Shown one piece after another: positions 24,111 through 36,659 of a DNA stretch of 64,000 nt (the stretch's first letter is position 1; each line of letters begins with the position of its first letter). The translations under genes were made by a program, and so were the position numbers. Under the pieces are notes generated by a model, which saw nothing but the letters and a program-made list of their open reading frames with translations, did not search any database and had not been told where the DNA came from. This DNA comes from Sphagnum compactum. Its lineage: Eukaryota > Bryophyta > Sphagnopsida > Sphagnales. The stretch is from assembly GCA_965153455.1 (NCBI GenBank), contig OZ234495.1, positions 5,022,001 to 5,086,000 on the forward strand, given 5' to 3'.

Positions 24111-27100
24111 TTGCAAAGTTGCATGAAAAGACACAATTAACATGTCGATGAATAGGGAAAAAGAGTGAGTTATTAGGAAAGGTGGGAGCGAGTTATTAAT
24201 GAAGTTAATAAGAAAAAGGAAGCAGTTCTTAAGAAAGAAATGAAATAGTTAGGCTTGAAAATGAGGTAATTATTTCTGAAATTGTTTTTGGAATGGTCCA
24301 TGGATGGCCATGTACAAAGGATTCCAAAAAATCCCTCATATACCAATTTTGATTACTCATCATTGGAATTCATAATTTGTGATGATTTTTTTGGGACTAA
24401 TTAACTTTATATTAATGATTTTCTTGGTGAGAAATCCAAAAGAAATTGCATCTTTGGGAACTCAATTACACAACCTATTATAAATAACCCATGATGAGAA
24501 CTTTTACATAGGTTGGGCAAATAAAACATAAATGGAATATGAATGAAATTGATGAATTATTATGTGATTTTCATAACATTGGCATGTATAGGTAGAAAAT
24601 GTAATGAAGAAAGGAAAGTGATTGTAACATTCAACACAAAAAATGGCAATATGAAAGCGAAGAATATTTAGAAATAGATGTACACATATAAGGATGAAAT
24701 TGAAGTTGGAAAATCAACCAAATTTTTTTTCTCTAAACAAGAATGAGGAAAACTTGTTACAGGAATGTACACATGCATATGTGACTTTTACCAAAATAAT
24801 TCATGGAACAAATGTGAAGAAAAACATGAAATCAAAGTGAAAGAAAAAACTCAAGGTGATTTCTTTTTACATACAAATAGATTTGATATTGATTACCATA
24901 GAAAACATTCCATAAAACTTATTTGTGAGCTGGCGTAGTCAATGGTTCCCTTGTTGTGCTCACATATTTGTCTTTTCAAACTTTCTCACCATGATTATGT
25001 TGTTGTCCATCATCTTTGCAAACATATCAAAGGCTTGGTCATGGAAATTCAAACCCTTAGTATTTGATTATGGAACGTTGGATTATGGTCATGTTGTTCA
25101 CTTTATGATTTGATAAATTATTCGTGTCACCTTGAAACTTGAGTAAGCCAATATCATTGCCAATGTAATCATGTGTTTCATTGTAGTTAGACATTGATGT
25201 TGTCATTTGTCCATTTATTCATAAAATTTGCACGTATATTATCCTTTTGAAAACACTATTTTGTCTTACTTGTAAAATTTGAAATGACTCATCTTATGTT
25301 CCTTGTAAATATTGAAATTGATGTTTATATTTTCACTTGTTTTTTTATTAGATAACTAAGAAATGAAGTTGCCATTTCACATTTACTTTTGAATGTACAC
25401 CTTTAAACCATACAAATGATTTGGACATTTGATATTCATTATGATTTTGATACTAAAATTATCAATTACATGTGTTCACACATTTATAATTAATTAATTA
25501 ATAATTTAAATTGAAGTTCAATTTTGGTTCCCATTCATAATGGTTTAAAAGCTCAAGTTTTAAAATAAAATAATGCATTGCATCTTGGTATTAAATGATA
25601 GAACTTGAGACGACATGTTCAATGGTTCAACATTTTTTTCCTTCTTAAACAATCATGGGTTCACATTTCCATGCTCACATAAGGCATGAACAAATACCAT
25701 TATATACAAAGGGAAAGGGGCTTATGGTCATACTTAAAAAGGTGAATTTAAAAAAACACAATTGGTTTTATTTGAGTTTTGTAATTTTTCTTTCTTTTCA
25801 TAGCATGGGCAGAATGAATATTATGAACTTCAACATGATAGGCTAAACATAAACCTAACCACACAAATGCATATAGTAGGATGACCAAAAGAAATAACAT
25901 GACAAAATTTATAGTGATGATTGTTTGCTTTTTGTTGATTTTTTCTTCAAAATCGTGAAAAAATCATCAAAAGAATGATTTTTATGAGTTTTTTTTTTTG
26001 CAATATTGTGACATTGTTTTTAATCTTGGGGCAGTTTTTCATCAATTTTCTATAGTTTGGACAAACATAACTAGTTTCTGTGGCATATCCAAACATTTTT
26101 TCAAGTGTTTTCCTATGTAAGATAAGTAGCCCTTTACTAGTTTCACTTTGTATGTCTATCCCTTTTCTTTGACCACTCCTAACACAATATAAATGCAAAT
26201 TGTTAATTTTAAAACAATAGTTATGTTTTAAAACATGCCCTAAAAGTGCATTGTCAAATTAATGGACATTGGAATGATAGATCTTTAGAAAATTATCGTG
26301 CTTGTTTCATTTCGTTCTTTGATGGAATGCACCCATTTCCATCATACATGTTGCCAACTAATGCCCTAATGATGCTACAACAAAAAATTGAAAAAATATA
26401 CTAAGCACGTTGTACATCAAATGTGTATTTGAAATGGATTTATTCATAAATTGAAAAAACTTTAAGAAGAATCATAATAGAAGGGTAAACAATATTAAGT
26501 TGTTTTATCAAGATAATATGCTTTAGATTAAAAATAATGGGTTGCATTTTATTTATTGGCACCTATTCACACTTCTTCGAATACCTAAACCATGGATCCT
26601 TTCATGAAACCCCCAATTCAAGAAACATGCTTCAAGAATTAATTAAATGTCCATGATGGAAGAAAGTTGAACACTCATGGATGAATTCCATCATTCAATG
26701 AATTATTTTACAAAAAAAAAGTCAAAATAATTGATGAAAAACTTTCTCCATATGTTAACATCACATGTTTGGGATGAATGGATATCAATCTTTGAATATT
26801 TATGTACACACAAGTGTTAGGTGTGTATATGGCATACCCACCATGTAGATGTAAATGTTTAATTTTGGACATGTAGATGTAAGTGTAAAGTCATGCAATT
26901 CCATTTTGAATTGTGTAAATGTACACGTAAATGATTTACACATACATCAAGGGTTTTTTTTTCAAATTCTTCAAATAAGTCCATTAGTGAGGATCAACAA
27001 CATTAATTAGCATTAAATGATGATTGTCCTAGGTGGGTTGTATTTTTTTTTTCAAAAACCTTTTTGAATTGATGACCTCCATTAGTGCAATATTTAAATG

Positions 27101-28400
27101 TGGCAACTTCAGATAAATTTCAAAATATGAGAAAATTTGCCAAATTTTTTCAAAAGAACCTTTCGTAGTATTTACATGTGAATTTTTTATGTTGTCACAA
27201 TGTGAAAACATGCCAAAAACGACATTGTTAAGTATATGTACTATTTCAAAAAAAGGAAAAATTCATGCAAAAAATGTTAACATGAAATTCTTTGTGATTA
27301 GTGTTTGATATTTCATTAATCTTGGTCACTATTCACTATATTTTAAGAACATTTTGCACATATAATTATCTTCAAAACTAAACATGTTGGTCGGAGCTTG
27401 ATCTTACTCTTACATTTTGTTGTTGTCTCTGAGGAACTTGTTGGCTATTAAAGTAAACATTAACATCATGATTGGGATCATCATTTACCATGACAATTAA
27501 GAAACCCAAGATCACGATGACCATGATACTGAAAAACAACTTGTGATCACAATAGACAATGACCACAAATATCATAGACCATGATGATTGTGACCATGAC
27601 AATTATCTCAATGATATGGTAACCAATAAACTTGTTCATCATCGTGGTTGTCACAGACTCTATAAACAACAAGCAAGTTCAAGCCTCTATTGCCTATGTG
27701 TAAAATGCATTCTTATTAATAGATTGTCAACTTTTCAAAGCAACAACTTTGTAGAAGTAGAAATTCAAACTTGAAACATTTGGTTAAAACATGAAAGAAC
27801 TCACAAGTTTACAATGAAAAACAAAACTGTAAAGGGGGGAAAAGGTTGGGTGTTGTGAAACTCAATTGAAAGAATGTTGAATGATGACAACGATCATGAT
27901 AGTGAGCTACTAGTGTTCAGATTAACTATGCACCAGGTGAGGACAACAACCATTGTTGGGCATGTTTCTTTGATACCACTCACATTAACATTTCTTGAGC
28001 AAAACAATAATTCAACCCTTCATGCTTGTAGCTTGCAAACAAAAGACGACTAAAAGGAGCAAGGAACCATGACACAAACAAAGTAGAAAGATGAATGAGG
28101 CATGGGTTCACTTTTGCTCCTAGAGCTCAAAATGGCAACAATGATTACAAAAACCACAAAATGTTTGTTCGTTTTTATTTTATTTTATTTTTTAGCTAGA
28201 TTTTTTTTTTCCAAACCTAGGTCATTTACACTTACCCCGCCAAAAGCATTCACATGGGACTATGTAAGTGTAAATGCCAAAAAAATGACAATAAAATGTA
28301 ATGCACTTACCCAATTTTACACAATAATGTGGAATTACACTTAACCTCCCAACACTAGTACACACACTTATACACATACACATATTACATATATTAAAGG
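24111..28400. other. AT-rich spacer, no gene seen
   Basis: Only short frames without family resemblance occur on either strand. Near 27470-27610 a run of words such as GACCATGAT, CATGACAATTA and GATCACAAT forms a low-complexity patch in both orientations. I see no transposon termini or RNA genes. Confidence 0.55.
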
Positions 28401-28405
28401 AAGAA

Positions 28406-29278
28406 TGAAGCTTCCCCTTAATCCGGACGGACAGTAGCTAAATATAGCGAGGACGTCATGAAGCTTCCCCTTAAGCCGGACGGACATTTCATGCATCCCG
28501 TCATCCGTCTATTACCGGACGGACATTTGACATTCCACCCTTTGACTTGACGTCCTCCTCAGATGGTTCCGGCTTGGATCCCTCGCTCTTGGTGAGTCCT
28601 CCCTTAATAGCTCCCGTCTTGAGACGCATCTGCGCATCCTCAGACATTGGCCCCTGCTCCTTTTTAGTCTCTTTCACAGAAGTGTTTTTGGATTCCTTCT
28701 TCGGCGACATTTCGATGACAGCTTTTGGTGTCTGCAACGTTTGTACCAGCTCCAAATAACACATATACCTCCTTAAATAACATTGCGCATGAACAACGAC
28801 ACTTGGTTCTGCAATGACCTTCAACTCTCAAGCCTAATGGGTACTTTGAGAAGGACAAATTAACATACAAAAATTCTGGAGAGACTCAAAAAAACAAAAC
28901 TTGAAAAGGGATTTGCATGAGCTAACAGACTGCAAGCTGACTTCCAAAAGGAGAAATTACAGAACTATATTGAGAGAGAGATTGCATACAGCTGATGACG
29001 AAACTGAGAACATTGTAGATCAATAGAGGAGGTCCTCTCTCTCTTATAGTTACGCGGGGCAGAACCTTAACTCTATTGTGATGACAAAGCTGCTGCTGGA
29101 TTGGCCCTTGATCGCCGCCATGGCTGTAGCAAGATGTGCGAGGTTTCTCGTTGGGACCCAACGTGGCTGCGTCTGAGATCAACAGCTTATTAAAGGACGT
29201 CAGAAGCTTCCCCTTAATCCGTCCCGTCATCCAACCGGACGGACATTTCATGCATCCCGTCATCCGTCCAACTATGTC
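28406..29278. repeat. Block bounded by GACGGAC-rich direct repeats
   Basis: A motif set GAAGCTTCCCCTTAA followed by CCGGACGGACATTTCATG and CATCCCGTCATCCGTC occurs at about 28454-28520 and again at 29203-29271, roughly 750 bases apart; a shorter copy sits at 28408-28435. Within each, GGACGG and CCGTCC pair as short inverted repeats. The 680 bases between them include a minus-strand open frame (28824-28501, 107 codons, rich in Lys, Glu and Ser) that I do not recognise. The layout is like an insertion with repeated ends, but no target duplication was found. Confidence 0.6.
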
Positions 29279-30820
29279 TTCCTTCATATTGATTGGATGT
29301 GCTAATTCTCTCCACTAATGCAGAAGCTCCACGTAAATATTGACTAGGCCGATTGACCCAACCGACTGCGGGCGGGCGGTTGAGAGGCCATCCCGCACCC
29401 GCATGCACGCGGACACATTCACAATGCGCGAAGGGTGCCGCAGCTGCCGTTGCCGCCCTCGCGAGCTCCCGCGCAACAGACGCTTCTTCCCTCAGGAATC
29501 CATTCGGGCCTTCTGCTCCCAGCTTTCGCAAAATCGCGTGCGCGTGCTCGAGCTCCATGATCACTCGGTGGTTAAATGTTGCTGCTACTGCTGCTCCTTC
29601 TTTAGTATCAACAACACCTCAATATATATATGTGTGTGTGTGTGTGCGCGCGCACAGGGTGCAAGCTGTGGGAGCTGAAGGGAGCATTCCGTTGGTCATC
29701 ATTCGTGGCAAGCTTCAGCTGCAAAACAAGGTTCCAGGAAACAGATTCAGAATGGCTTTCCCATGTCCTTCATCAGGCCCTGCAAGTATTTCCCTTGAAG
29801 GTAATACAGATCCACGTCTTCAGGAATTTCCTCTCGGTGTGGACAAAGAATAGTCATTGTTCCTTTATTACAAGAACGTATCCTACTTGGCTTTTTCTAC
29901 TAAGTCTTTTGAAAGTTTGGATGGTACCCAAAACAGAAAGGAAAACTTATGAATTTACAATTTATTTATATTATTATGAATTTTCAATATGAATTATCTC
30001 TGCCAAATACAATGTATATAGTGTCAAGTGTCAACATATGAAGTTTCTGGCTTTGCATAAACAAATCAAAGCTTATTACAGAAAGGTTTTTGTGTTCAGT
30101 GCATGAAGAAGATTATTTTTGCATTAAAAATAATTAACCGGCGGTCTGACAACTTACCAAAATTCTGGGTGTCCTATGTATGTATTATTGGAGATGTAGT
30201 GTCCATGTTTGGGGCAAGCTTTATCTTCAGTTCAAAGATTCCTCCTCTGTGCCTCTGCAGTAACACTTTGATTGTTTGGTGCTTTATCCAAAGTGCCTAC
30301 TTTGACATACATTCTACGACAAACTTTGATTGCATGCATAGAGACTGTTTGTCTTATGCTTTGTTTGTAATGCTTGCTGTTTCTTACGTTACAGGACAAT
30401 CCTTAGTTGTACAGAAACAGAACCTGGACTATGTCTTAGGTGCTTTCTTTATTTGTAATGCTTGCTTTTTCTTACATCATGGGAAAATCTTTGGTTGTAG
30501 GGAGACAATACCTGCTCTCCTTGCAAGTCTTTGTGAGTGGAAAGACTCAACACATTTGTTTTCTGTGTCTAAATGCAAATCAGAAAGTTCAGATATGTTA
30601 TCATGCACTTAGGAACTGCCTCAAAATTACATTGCTGCAGATCAGCAGTTTTTTGCAGTGTTCCATTTTTTGCATTGCGATGGATAAAAATCTGACATAG
30701 CTGCAAGAAATTAAAACCAAGGAAGAATATAGTTTCCAAAGAATGAAAAAGCTCGGGTTATGGAAATGTTTTAACCATACCACTTTTATGTAAATGGATT
30801 ATTTTATTTGTGTGCTCAGA
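29279..30820. other. GC-rich island followed by AT-rich sequence, no assigned gene
   Basis: About 29345-29570 is strikingly GC- and CpG-rich compared with its surroundings and is open in several frames on both strands (a 166-codon frame at 29353-29853 on + and a 116-codon frame at 29564-29214 on -). None resembles a family I know. A (TA)n(TG)n(CG)n run lies at about 29620-29656. At 30355-30420 and 30450-30520 two diverged copies of a TTTGTAATGCTTGCT block form a tandem repeat of about 93 bases. The 169-codon frame at 30103-30612 includes both copies and has no recognisable domain. Confidence 0.45.
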
Positions 30821-31118
30821 GCACTTAACAAAGTTTTGTGCTGAAATGTTTTATTATTTTCTTCCAACAGAGTGTTCTAATTTTTTTTGTTTTCCCATTA
30901 TGCATTGTATACTGTGAAGTTGTTGCCTCCCTCTGTGGCACTTCCTACATGCATAATAATAATGATAAAGCACTTAACAAAGTTTTGTGGTGAAATGTTT
31001 TATTATTTCTTTCCAACAGAGTGTTCTAATTATTTTTGTTTTCCCATTATGCATTGTATACTCTGAAGTTGTTGCCTGCCTCTGTGGCACTTCCTATAGG
31101 CATATATTAATGATAATA
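30821..31118. repeat. Two tandem copies of a 149-bp unit
   Basis: The unit starting GCACTTAACAAAGTTTTGTG at 30821 is repeated from 30970 at an offset of 149. The copies share TTCCAACAGAGTGTTCTAAT, CCCATTATGCATTGTATAC and CTCTGTGGCACTTCCTA, and differ at only a handful of bases. No coding potential is seen. Confidence 0.92.
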
Positions 31119-31441
31119 TTAATGATTTAAGGACTGGAAATGAACTTTATCTGTTAGGGTATTGTTGATTGGCATTTTGGTGCATCTAATTTTTTTACTA
31201 AATGTCAATGAGGAATTGTGCATTGGCTTTGCTCTGTTGAATCATTACTGATGTTATGTTATTAAATCCTGTCACCCACTTCTGTTTGCATTTTGTTGTG
31301 TTGTTTTGGTTGTGGGAGATTTGATTATATGGTCGTTCAATTGAAGGGTCACAGCTGAACGTTCAACCTCCCCCCACAGTGCCAGTTCCACAAAGCATGA
31401 TGAAATGTCTCTGTAAATCTCTGAGTGGTCGTTACGCATGA

Positions 31442-31628
31442 TAAGGCCCTCAAATAGGGGCATTACCAGAGTTCAGCGTTGCCCTTGGCTGCTGCTTTGG
31501 GCATGCGCCTTAAGGTCACTACATATGGTAAGGCCCTCAGACAGGGGCATTACCAGAATTCGGCACTGCCCTTAGCTGAGGTTGGCAAGCACCTTATTCT
31601 GGTAATGACCCCATCTGTGGGCCTTACC
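31442..31628. repeat. Direct and inverted repeats built on TAAGGCCCTCA
   Basis: TAAGGCCCTCA...GGGGCATTACCAGA is present at 31442 and again at 31529 (offset 87), followed in both by a TTCxGC...TGCCCTT block. A third copy is inverted: 31527-31554 (GGTAAGGCCC to GGCATTACC) pairs with 31601-31628 at 24 of 28 positions. The result is a potential stem with a 46-base loop. It may be the end of a decayed foldback element; no element borders were found. Confidence 0.75.
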
Positions 31629-32005
31629 TACCACTTAAAACAGCCCTCAACCACTTATTCATCATGTTTAGTGGTTTAGTGGCAAAGTTAATAGTGGTTT
31701 GTGAAAGCTGCAAAATTCACTTTGAGGTTTATATATTTTCTTTCAATCCATTGTAGATTTCAGGAAAAGGGAGTCATAAATGGAGTTGTTGACGAATGTG
31801 TGTGTGTGGGTGCATGTGTACAAAGTACAAACTAATAAGCCATGGACTTTCATTTCCTCTGCCACCCCGAGGATTGATTTTGGCTCACATTTTGACACCA
31901 GTAGCGCTGCCTGCACAATTCTTCAGTTGATGTAGCTAGACTTCAACAATGTACTCACACACGGCACCAGCACAGAAGAGTGCATGAGAAACCCCCCGCC
32001 CCAAG

Positions 32006-34778
32006 ATGCCCAAAGACATACTAGAACGTATGCGTGCACTCTTTGCGCAACATGGTAGTGCTTTGGCTGCTTTGACAGCCCTTCGGCAGCACCTAGAAGC
32101 TCAACGGAATGACGAGCAAACTGACTCTTTGGAAAATCTTGTTCCACATATTGATGTTCCAGCAGAATTCAATCAAGGCACGTCAGAATCTGCACATGAA
32201 CGTCGCAATCGCCTCCAGAGATAACGGCGTGCTAAGCAACGTGAACAACCTTCTCTTCGCAATGACGCATTACAATTATTTGGAGACGAAGATGTGTCAG
32301 CCCCGGGACAATGGGATTATGGAGAAATGGACACAATATGTGGATTCTGCAACGCAAAAATGTGGATCAAAGAACGATCGGCAAAGTCGAGAAATAACAA
32401 CCCACAATTTTCTTTGTGTTGCGAGAATGGCAAAGTTCTGTTGCCGAATCTTCCTGCAACACCGCAAGAGCTGGAAGTTCTTTTAACCAGCAAAGAGAGC
32501 AGTGCCGTCAAATTTCGAGATCAGATTCGCATGTACAATTCGGTGTTGGCATTCACTTCGCTCGGTGCCAAAGTTGATGAGTCGGTAACAGGAGGCCCTG
32601 GACCGTACTCCTTTCGCATTCAAGGTGAACTTTATCACAAAATCAGATCCCTATGTCATGTCGAAGGACAACGGCCACAGTTTGCACAGCTGTACATTCA
32701 TGATACGAAACGCGAACATCAAAACCGCCATGCCGTTATGCCCTCGCTTGATCCAACGACGTTGGATCGGTTGTTGACCATGATGTACAATATCAATCCG
32801 TATGTCGAAGTGTTCAAAATGGCAAGGGATATGATGGCAACAAAAAGTGCTCCCATGGATCTGAAATTACGTCTCATTGCCTCTCGAACAAAGGATGCCC
32901 GTCGATACAATGTGCCGATGGCCGATGAAGTCGCTGCATTGATGGTAGGAGATGGTTCTGAGGCTGTAGACAGACGTGACGTCGTCCTTGCTCAGCAAGC
33001 TGGCCCGTTTCAGCGCATTTCTGAACTACATGTGGGATACATGGCTCTACATTATCCGTTGCTATTTCCTTACGGTGAGGATGGATGGCATCCAAATATT
33101 CCGCTCAATGGTGTTGTTGTTGATGTAGATTTGGATGAAAATCGTGCGGAAGAATATGAGCTTCAAAGAAAACATTGCAATGTGACAATGGCGGAATTTT
33201 ATGGTTATCGACTTCAACATCGAGACACTGATGGCATTTCGTTGCTTCGAGGTGACCGAATGCGGCATCAATACATTGTGGATGCTTATGCAGTTATCGA
33301 ACAAAGTCGCTTGAAGTATCTGCGCCTGAATAAAAAAAACTTCGCGCGGATCTTTATCAAGGCCTTCAAGACACCATCGCTGCAGGTGACAATAGCGTTG
33401 CTGCCATCAGACAGAGGATCAGTTTGCCATCTTTTTTCACAATAGGTCCACGTCACATGGTTTAGAATTATCAAGATGCCATGGCAATCTGCATATGGGC
33501 CGGTTGCCCGGATGCGTTTGTTACATTCACTTGCAATCCCCAATGGCTTGAAATCAAGAGAGCGTTGTTACTCGGACAACAACCTCAGGATCGACCGGAT
33601 TTGGTAACCCGAGTGTTCAAAATCAAGTTGAAGGAGTTGATCAATGACATTCATAAGAAACATATTCTGGGACGCACGATTGCGGGAATCTATGTTGTTG
33701 AATTTCAAAAGCGCGGGCTGCCGCATGCACACATTCTCATCTTCTTTACCGAAGACTACAAACCAGACATGGTCGACGATGTAGACCGCGTGATTAGTGC
33801 TGAACTTTCGAATTCCGAAATAAACAAGTTGGCCCACGAGATGGTTACCAGATGCATGATGCATGGTCCATGTGGAGCTGCGTTTCCAAATGCCTCGTGC
33901 ATGGAAGAAGGCAAATGCAAAAAATAATATCCACGCAAGTTCCAATCCGAGACGGTGACGGATGTAAACGGATACCCTATTTATCGGCGTAGAGATACGG
34001 GGCACACAATTTTGGCTCATGGCATTGAATTGGACAATCATTGGGTGGTACCGCACAATGTCTATTTATCGACCAAATACGATGCGCACATCAACGTTGA
34101 GGTCAGCAACAATATTCGTGTAGTCAAATATCTATTCAAGTACGTATATAAAGGACATGATCGTGCAACTGTTGAGATCTCACGCCAAAGTGACAATGCC
34201 ACCGAAGGGATTATGGTCGAAGTTGATGAAATTAAAAAATATCTCGACTGTCGCTATGTATCTGCATCGGAAGCAGCATGGCGCATCTTCAAGTTTGATA
34301 TGCATGAGTGGTTTCCTACGTTGAGCATCTGCAATGCCATTTGCCCAATCAGCAAATGGTGCTGTTTGACGATGATGATGATGTGCAGGAAGTGGCAACA
34401 CGGTCAGCCATTTCCAGAACGATGCTCACAAAATGGTTCAAAACAAACCAAGAATCGGAAGTTGCACGAAGCCTTACGTTCGATCAATTCCCTCAGCAAT
34501 GGGTGTGGAATCGGAAGTTGAAGCGATGGACAATGTGCAAGAGAGGCTTTGCCATTGGTCGCATGTATTATGCACACCCGACATCCGGTGAACGTTATTA
34601 TTTGCGAATGCTGCTGAACTGCATCAAAGGTGCCACATCCTACGAGCATTTGCGGATAGTGGATGGCAAAGAGCACGACACATTCAAAGATGCATGCATT
34701 GCGATGGGTTTGCTTGCAGACGACAATGAATGGGATCAAGCCTTGGAAGAAGCCGGTGTTTGGGCCTCAAGACGATAG
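32006..34778 (+). pseudogene. Helitron N-terminal and Rep (HUH endonuclease) portion, broken
   Basis: In the intact family this part nicks DNA to start rolling-circle transposition. Seen here: a leader with ERRNRLQR before a TAA at 32222; a long frame 32225-33445 covering the Helitron-like N-terminal domain (GPGPYSFRIQGELYH, LYIHDT, HYPLLFPYGEDGW); then a frameshift in an A8 run at about 33332-33339; TAG at 33463; the Rep core with FTCNPQW, the HUH motif in FQKRGLPHAHIL (about 33704-33740), and a TAA at 33925; then TDVNGYPIYRRRDTG and the tyrosine motif KYLFKYVYKGHD (34128-34163). A second frameshift lies near 34318, after which HLPNQQ and GERYYLRMLLN continue in another frame to a TAG at 34776. 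Most stops fit one-base changes of CAA or CAG codons. Confidence 0.9.
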
Positions 34779-36659
34779 GTGCGTGACATGTTTGCCTCCA
34801 TGTTGATGTTTTGTGAGGTCACAAATCCCAGACAGCTATGGGATGCACATTGGGAGTCTTTGAGCGATGACATTGAAGCAATGACACGCTGCGAGTGTGC
34901 TGATCCAATTGTTACCCTTTCTGAGGATGCGCTAAAGGATCGTGCATTATATGAGATCGATCAGGTTCTCATGCGCAATGGACACCGCCTGGAAGATTTT
35001 CCAACGCTTCCCAAGTCTAATTACATCCCTTCTGTTCATGGAAGAAACCGATTGGTCGAAGAAGAGTTGGCTTATGATCGACATTCATTGACCACAGATG
35101 CAGACAATGCAGAAGATAAGCTCAATGATGATCAGCGCAACGCATACGAAACTATTTTGAATGCCGTGACAAATAAAGAGGGCAAACTATTCTTTGTGTA
35201 TGGCAGTGGTGGAATCGGCAAAACATTTGTTTGGACAACACTTCTGTCCCGTCTACGAGGGCAAGGCAAAATCGTGCTTGTAGTTGCCTCATCAGGAATT
35301 GCATCTTTGTTGCTTCTGGGCGGCAGAACCACCCATTCAAGATTCTGATTGATCTGCACGATGAGTCAACTTGCAACATCACACAACAGATGAAAGTGGC
35401 CGAGTTGGTGCATAAACTTGATCTGATCATTTGGGATGAGGCACCGATGATGCATCGCCGAGCTTTCGAAGCTGTTGATCGCACCCTGCGTGATTTGATG
35501 CAATTGGATGACGCACAGGCAACCGGGAAAATCTTTGGTGGGAAAACCGTGGTCCTTGGTGGGGATTTTTGACAGATTGCCTGTCGTTTCCAAGGGGGGA
35601 CGAGAAGACATTGTCAGTGCTTCCTTGCTTCGATCGCATCTTTGGCAGCATGTTACAATTCTTCGTCTTCATATCAACATGCGAGTCATGGCAACCAATT
35701 CTGAAGAGCAGCGAGAGTTTGCCAAATGGGTGTTGAATGTTAGAGACGATAATCTTCCTGCCATTCCAGAAGAAGAAGGTGTCGATCCAGATTGGATCAA
35801 GATTCCATCCCATATGAGGCTGCTAGCAGAAGATTGCAGCTTAAGAGGATTAATTCGAACCATCTATCCGGATCACCGGTGCCACTCTGGAGATGCCATG
35901 TATCTTAAGCAACGCATCATTCTAGCCCCCAAAAATACTGACGTTGATGAAGTCAACAATGCAATTTTAGAATCGCTATCTGAAGAATCGCACACATACC
36001 TGAGCGCAAATTCTTTGACTCCAACAGAAGAAGGTGCAAGTGTTACTGCAGGAGTTCCAAGGGATTCATTGTATCCGGTGGAATTACTAAACACTTTGCA
36101 ATTCAGCGATATCGCAAATCATAAGCTGGAACTCAAAGTGGGTGTGCCAATCCTTTTGTTGCGTAATCTCAATCAATCAATAGGATTGTGCAATGGTACG
36201 AGGTTGATTGTCAAAAGATTGGGTCAACGTGTCATTGAAGCGGAAATCATCACAGGAAACAATGTTGGCAAACGTGTGTTCATACCTCGCATCACGAGGT
36301 TGATTGTCAAAAGATTGGGTCAGCGTGTCATTGAAGCGGAAATCATCACAGGAAACAATGTCGGCAAACGTGTGTTCATACCTCGCATCATCATGTCCCC
36401 TTCTGGGACTGATTGGCCATTTGTTTTGCGTCGTCGTCAATTTCCAGTTCGAGTGGCATTTGCGATCACAATCAACAAGAATCAAGGTCAGACATTCAAC
36501 AACGTTGGGGTATATTTGCCGTCTCCGGTCTATTCCCATGGTCAACTGTATGTTGGTATTTCACGGGTCACAAGTAGTGCAAACATCAAGATTTTCAGCA
36601 ACCAGGGTCCTGATAGATACATGCGAAATGTTGTATATAAAGAGGTTTTGGAACTGTAG
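34779..36659 (+). pseudogene. Helitron PIF1-like helicase portion, broken
   Basis: This is the 5'-3' DNA helicase half of RepHel, in the same frame as the preceding part. Seen: RDMFASMLMFCEVTNP, then KLNDDQRNAYETIL, Walker A GSGGIGKTF (about 35203-35229) and motif Ia VVASSGIASLLL. A frameshift near 35340 moves to a frame with Walker B LIIWDEAPMM (about 35426-35455) and GGKTVVLGGDF; a TGA at 35570 and another frameshift near 35585 follow. The final frame, LPVVSKGGR to KEVLEL, is open to the stop at 36657-36659. It includes LHINMRV, GVPILLLRNL and the C-terminal FAITINKNQGQTF and LYVGISRV motifs. It also contains an in-frame 96-bp tandem duplication (separate entry). Confidence 0.92.
36198..36389 (+). 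repeat. In-frame 96-bp tandem duplication in the Helitron helicase
   Basis: Bases 36198-36293 and 36294-36389 are nearly identical (offset 96), so the encoded 32 residues starting TRLIVKRLGQ occur twice. Only two or three bases differ (for example GTCAACG/GTCAGCG). Because 96 is divisible by three the frame is kept. It is not part of the usual helicase and looks recent. Confidence 0.95.

Larger units (their letters stand above)
32006..36659 (+). mobile_element. Autonomous Helitron (RepHel), decayed
   Basis: The block carries the full domain order of a plant Helitron: Helitron-like N-terminal region, HUH-type rolling-circle Rep and a PIF1-like helicase, all on the + strand. Several stops and frameshifts break it, so it can no longer make its own protein. 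I could not fix the borders: expected ends are 5'-TC and 3'-CTRR after a short hairpin, inserted between A and T. A weak candidate 3' end is GGGCTAG at 36769-36775. The coding remains are described in the two following entries. Confidence 0.9.

Noticed and set aside
30103-30612. 169-codon + strand open frame
   Set aside because: No domain or family resemblance, skewed toward Phe, Cys and Ser, and made partly of a local 93-bp duplication. Most likely chance.
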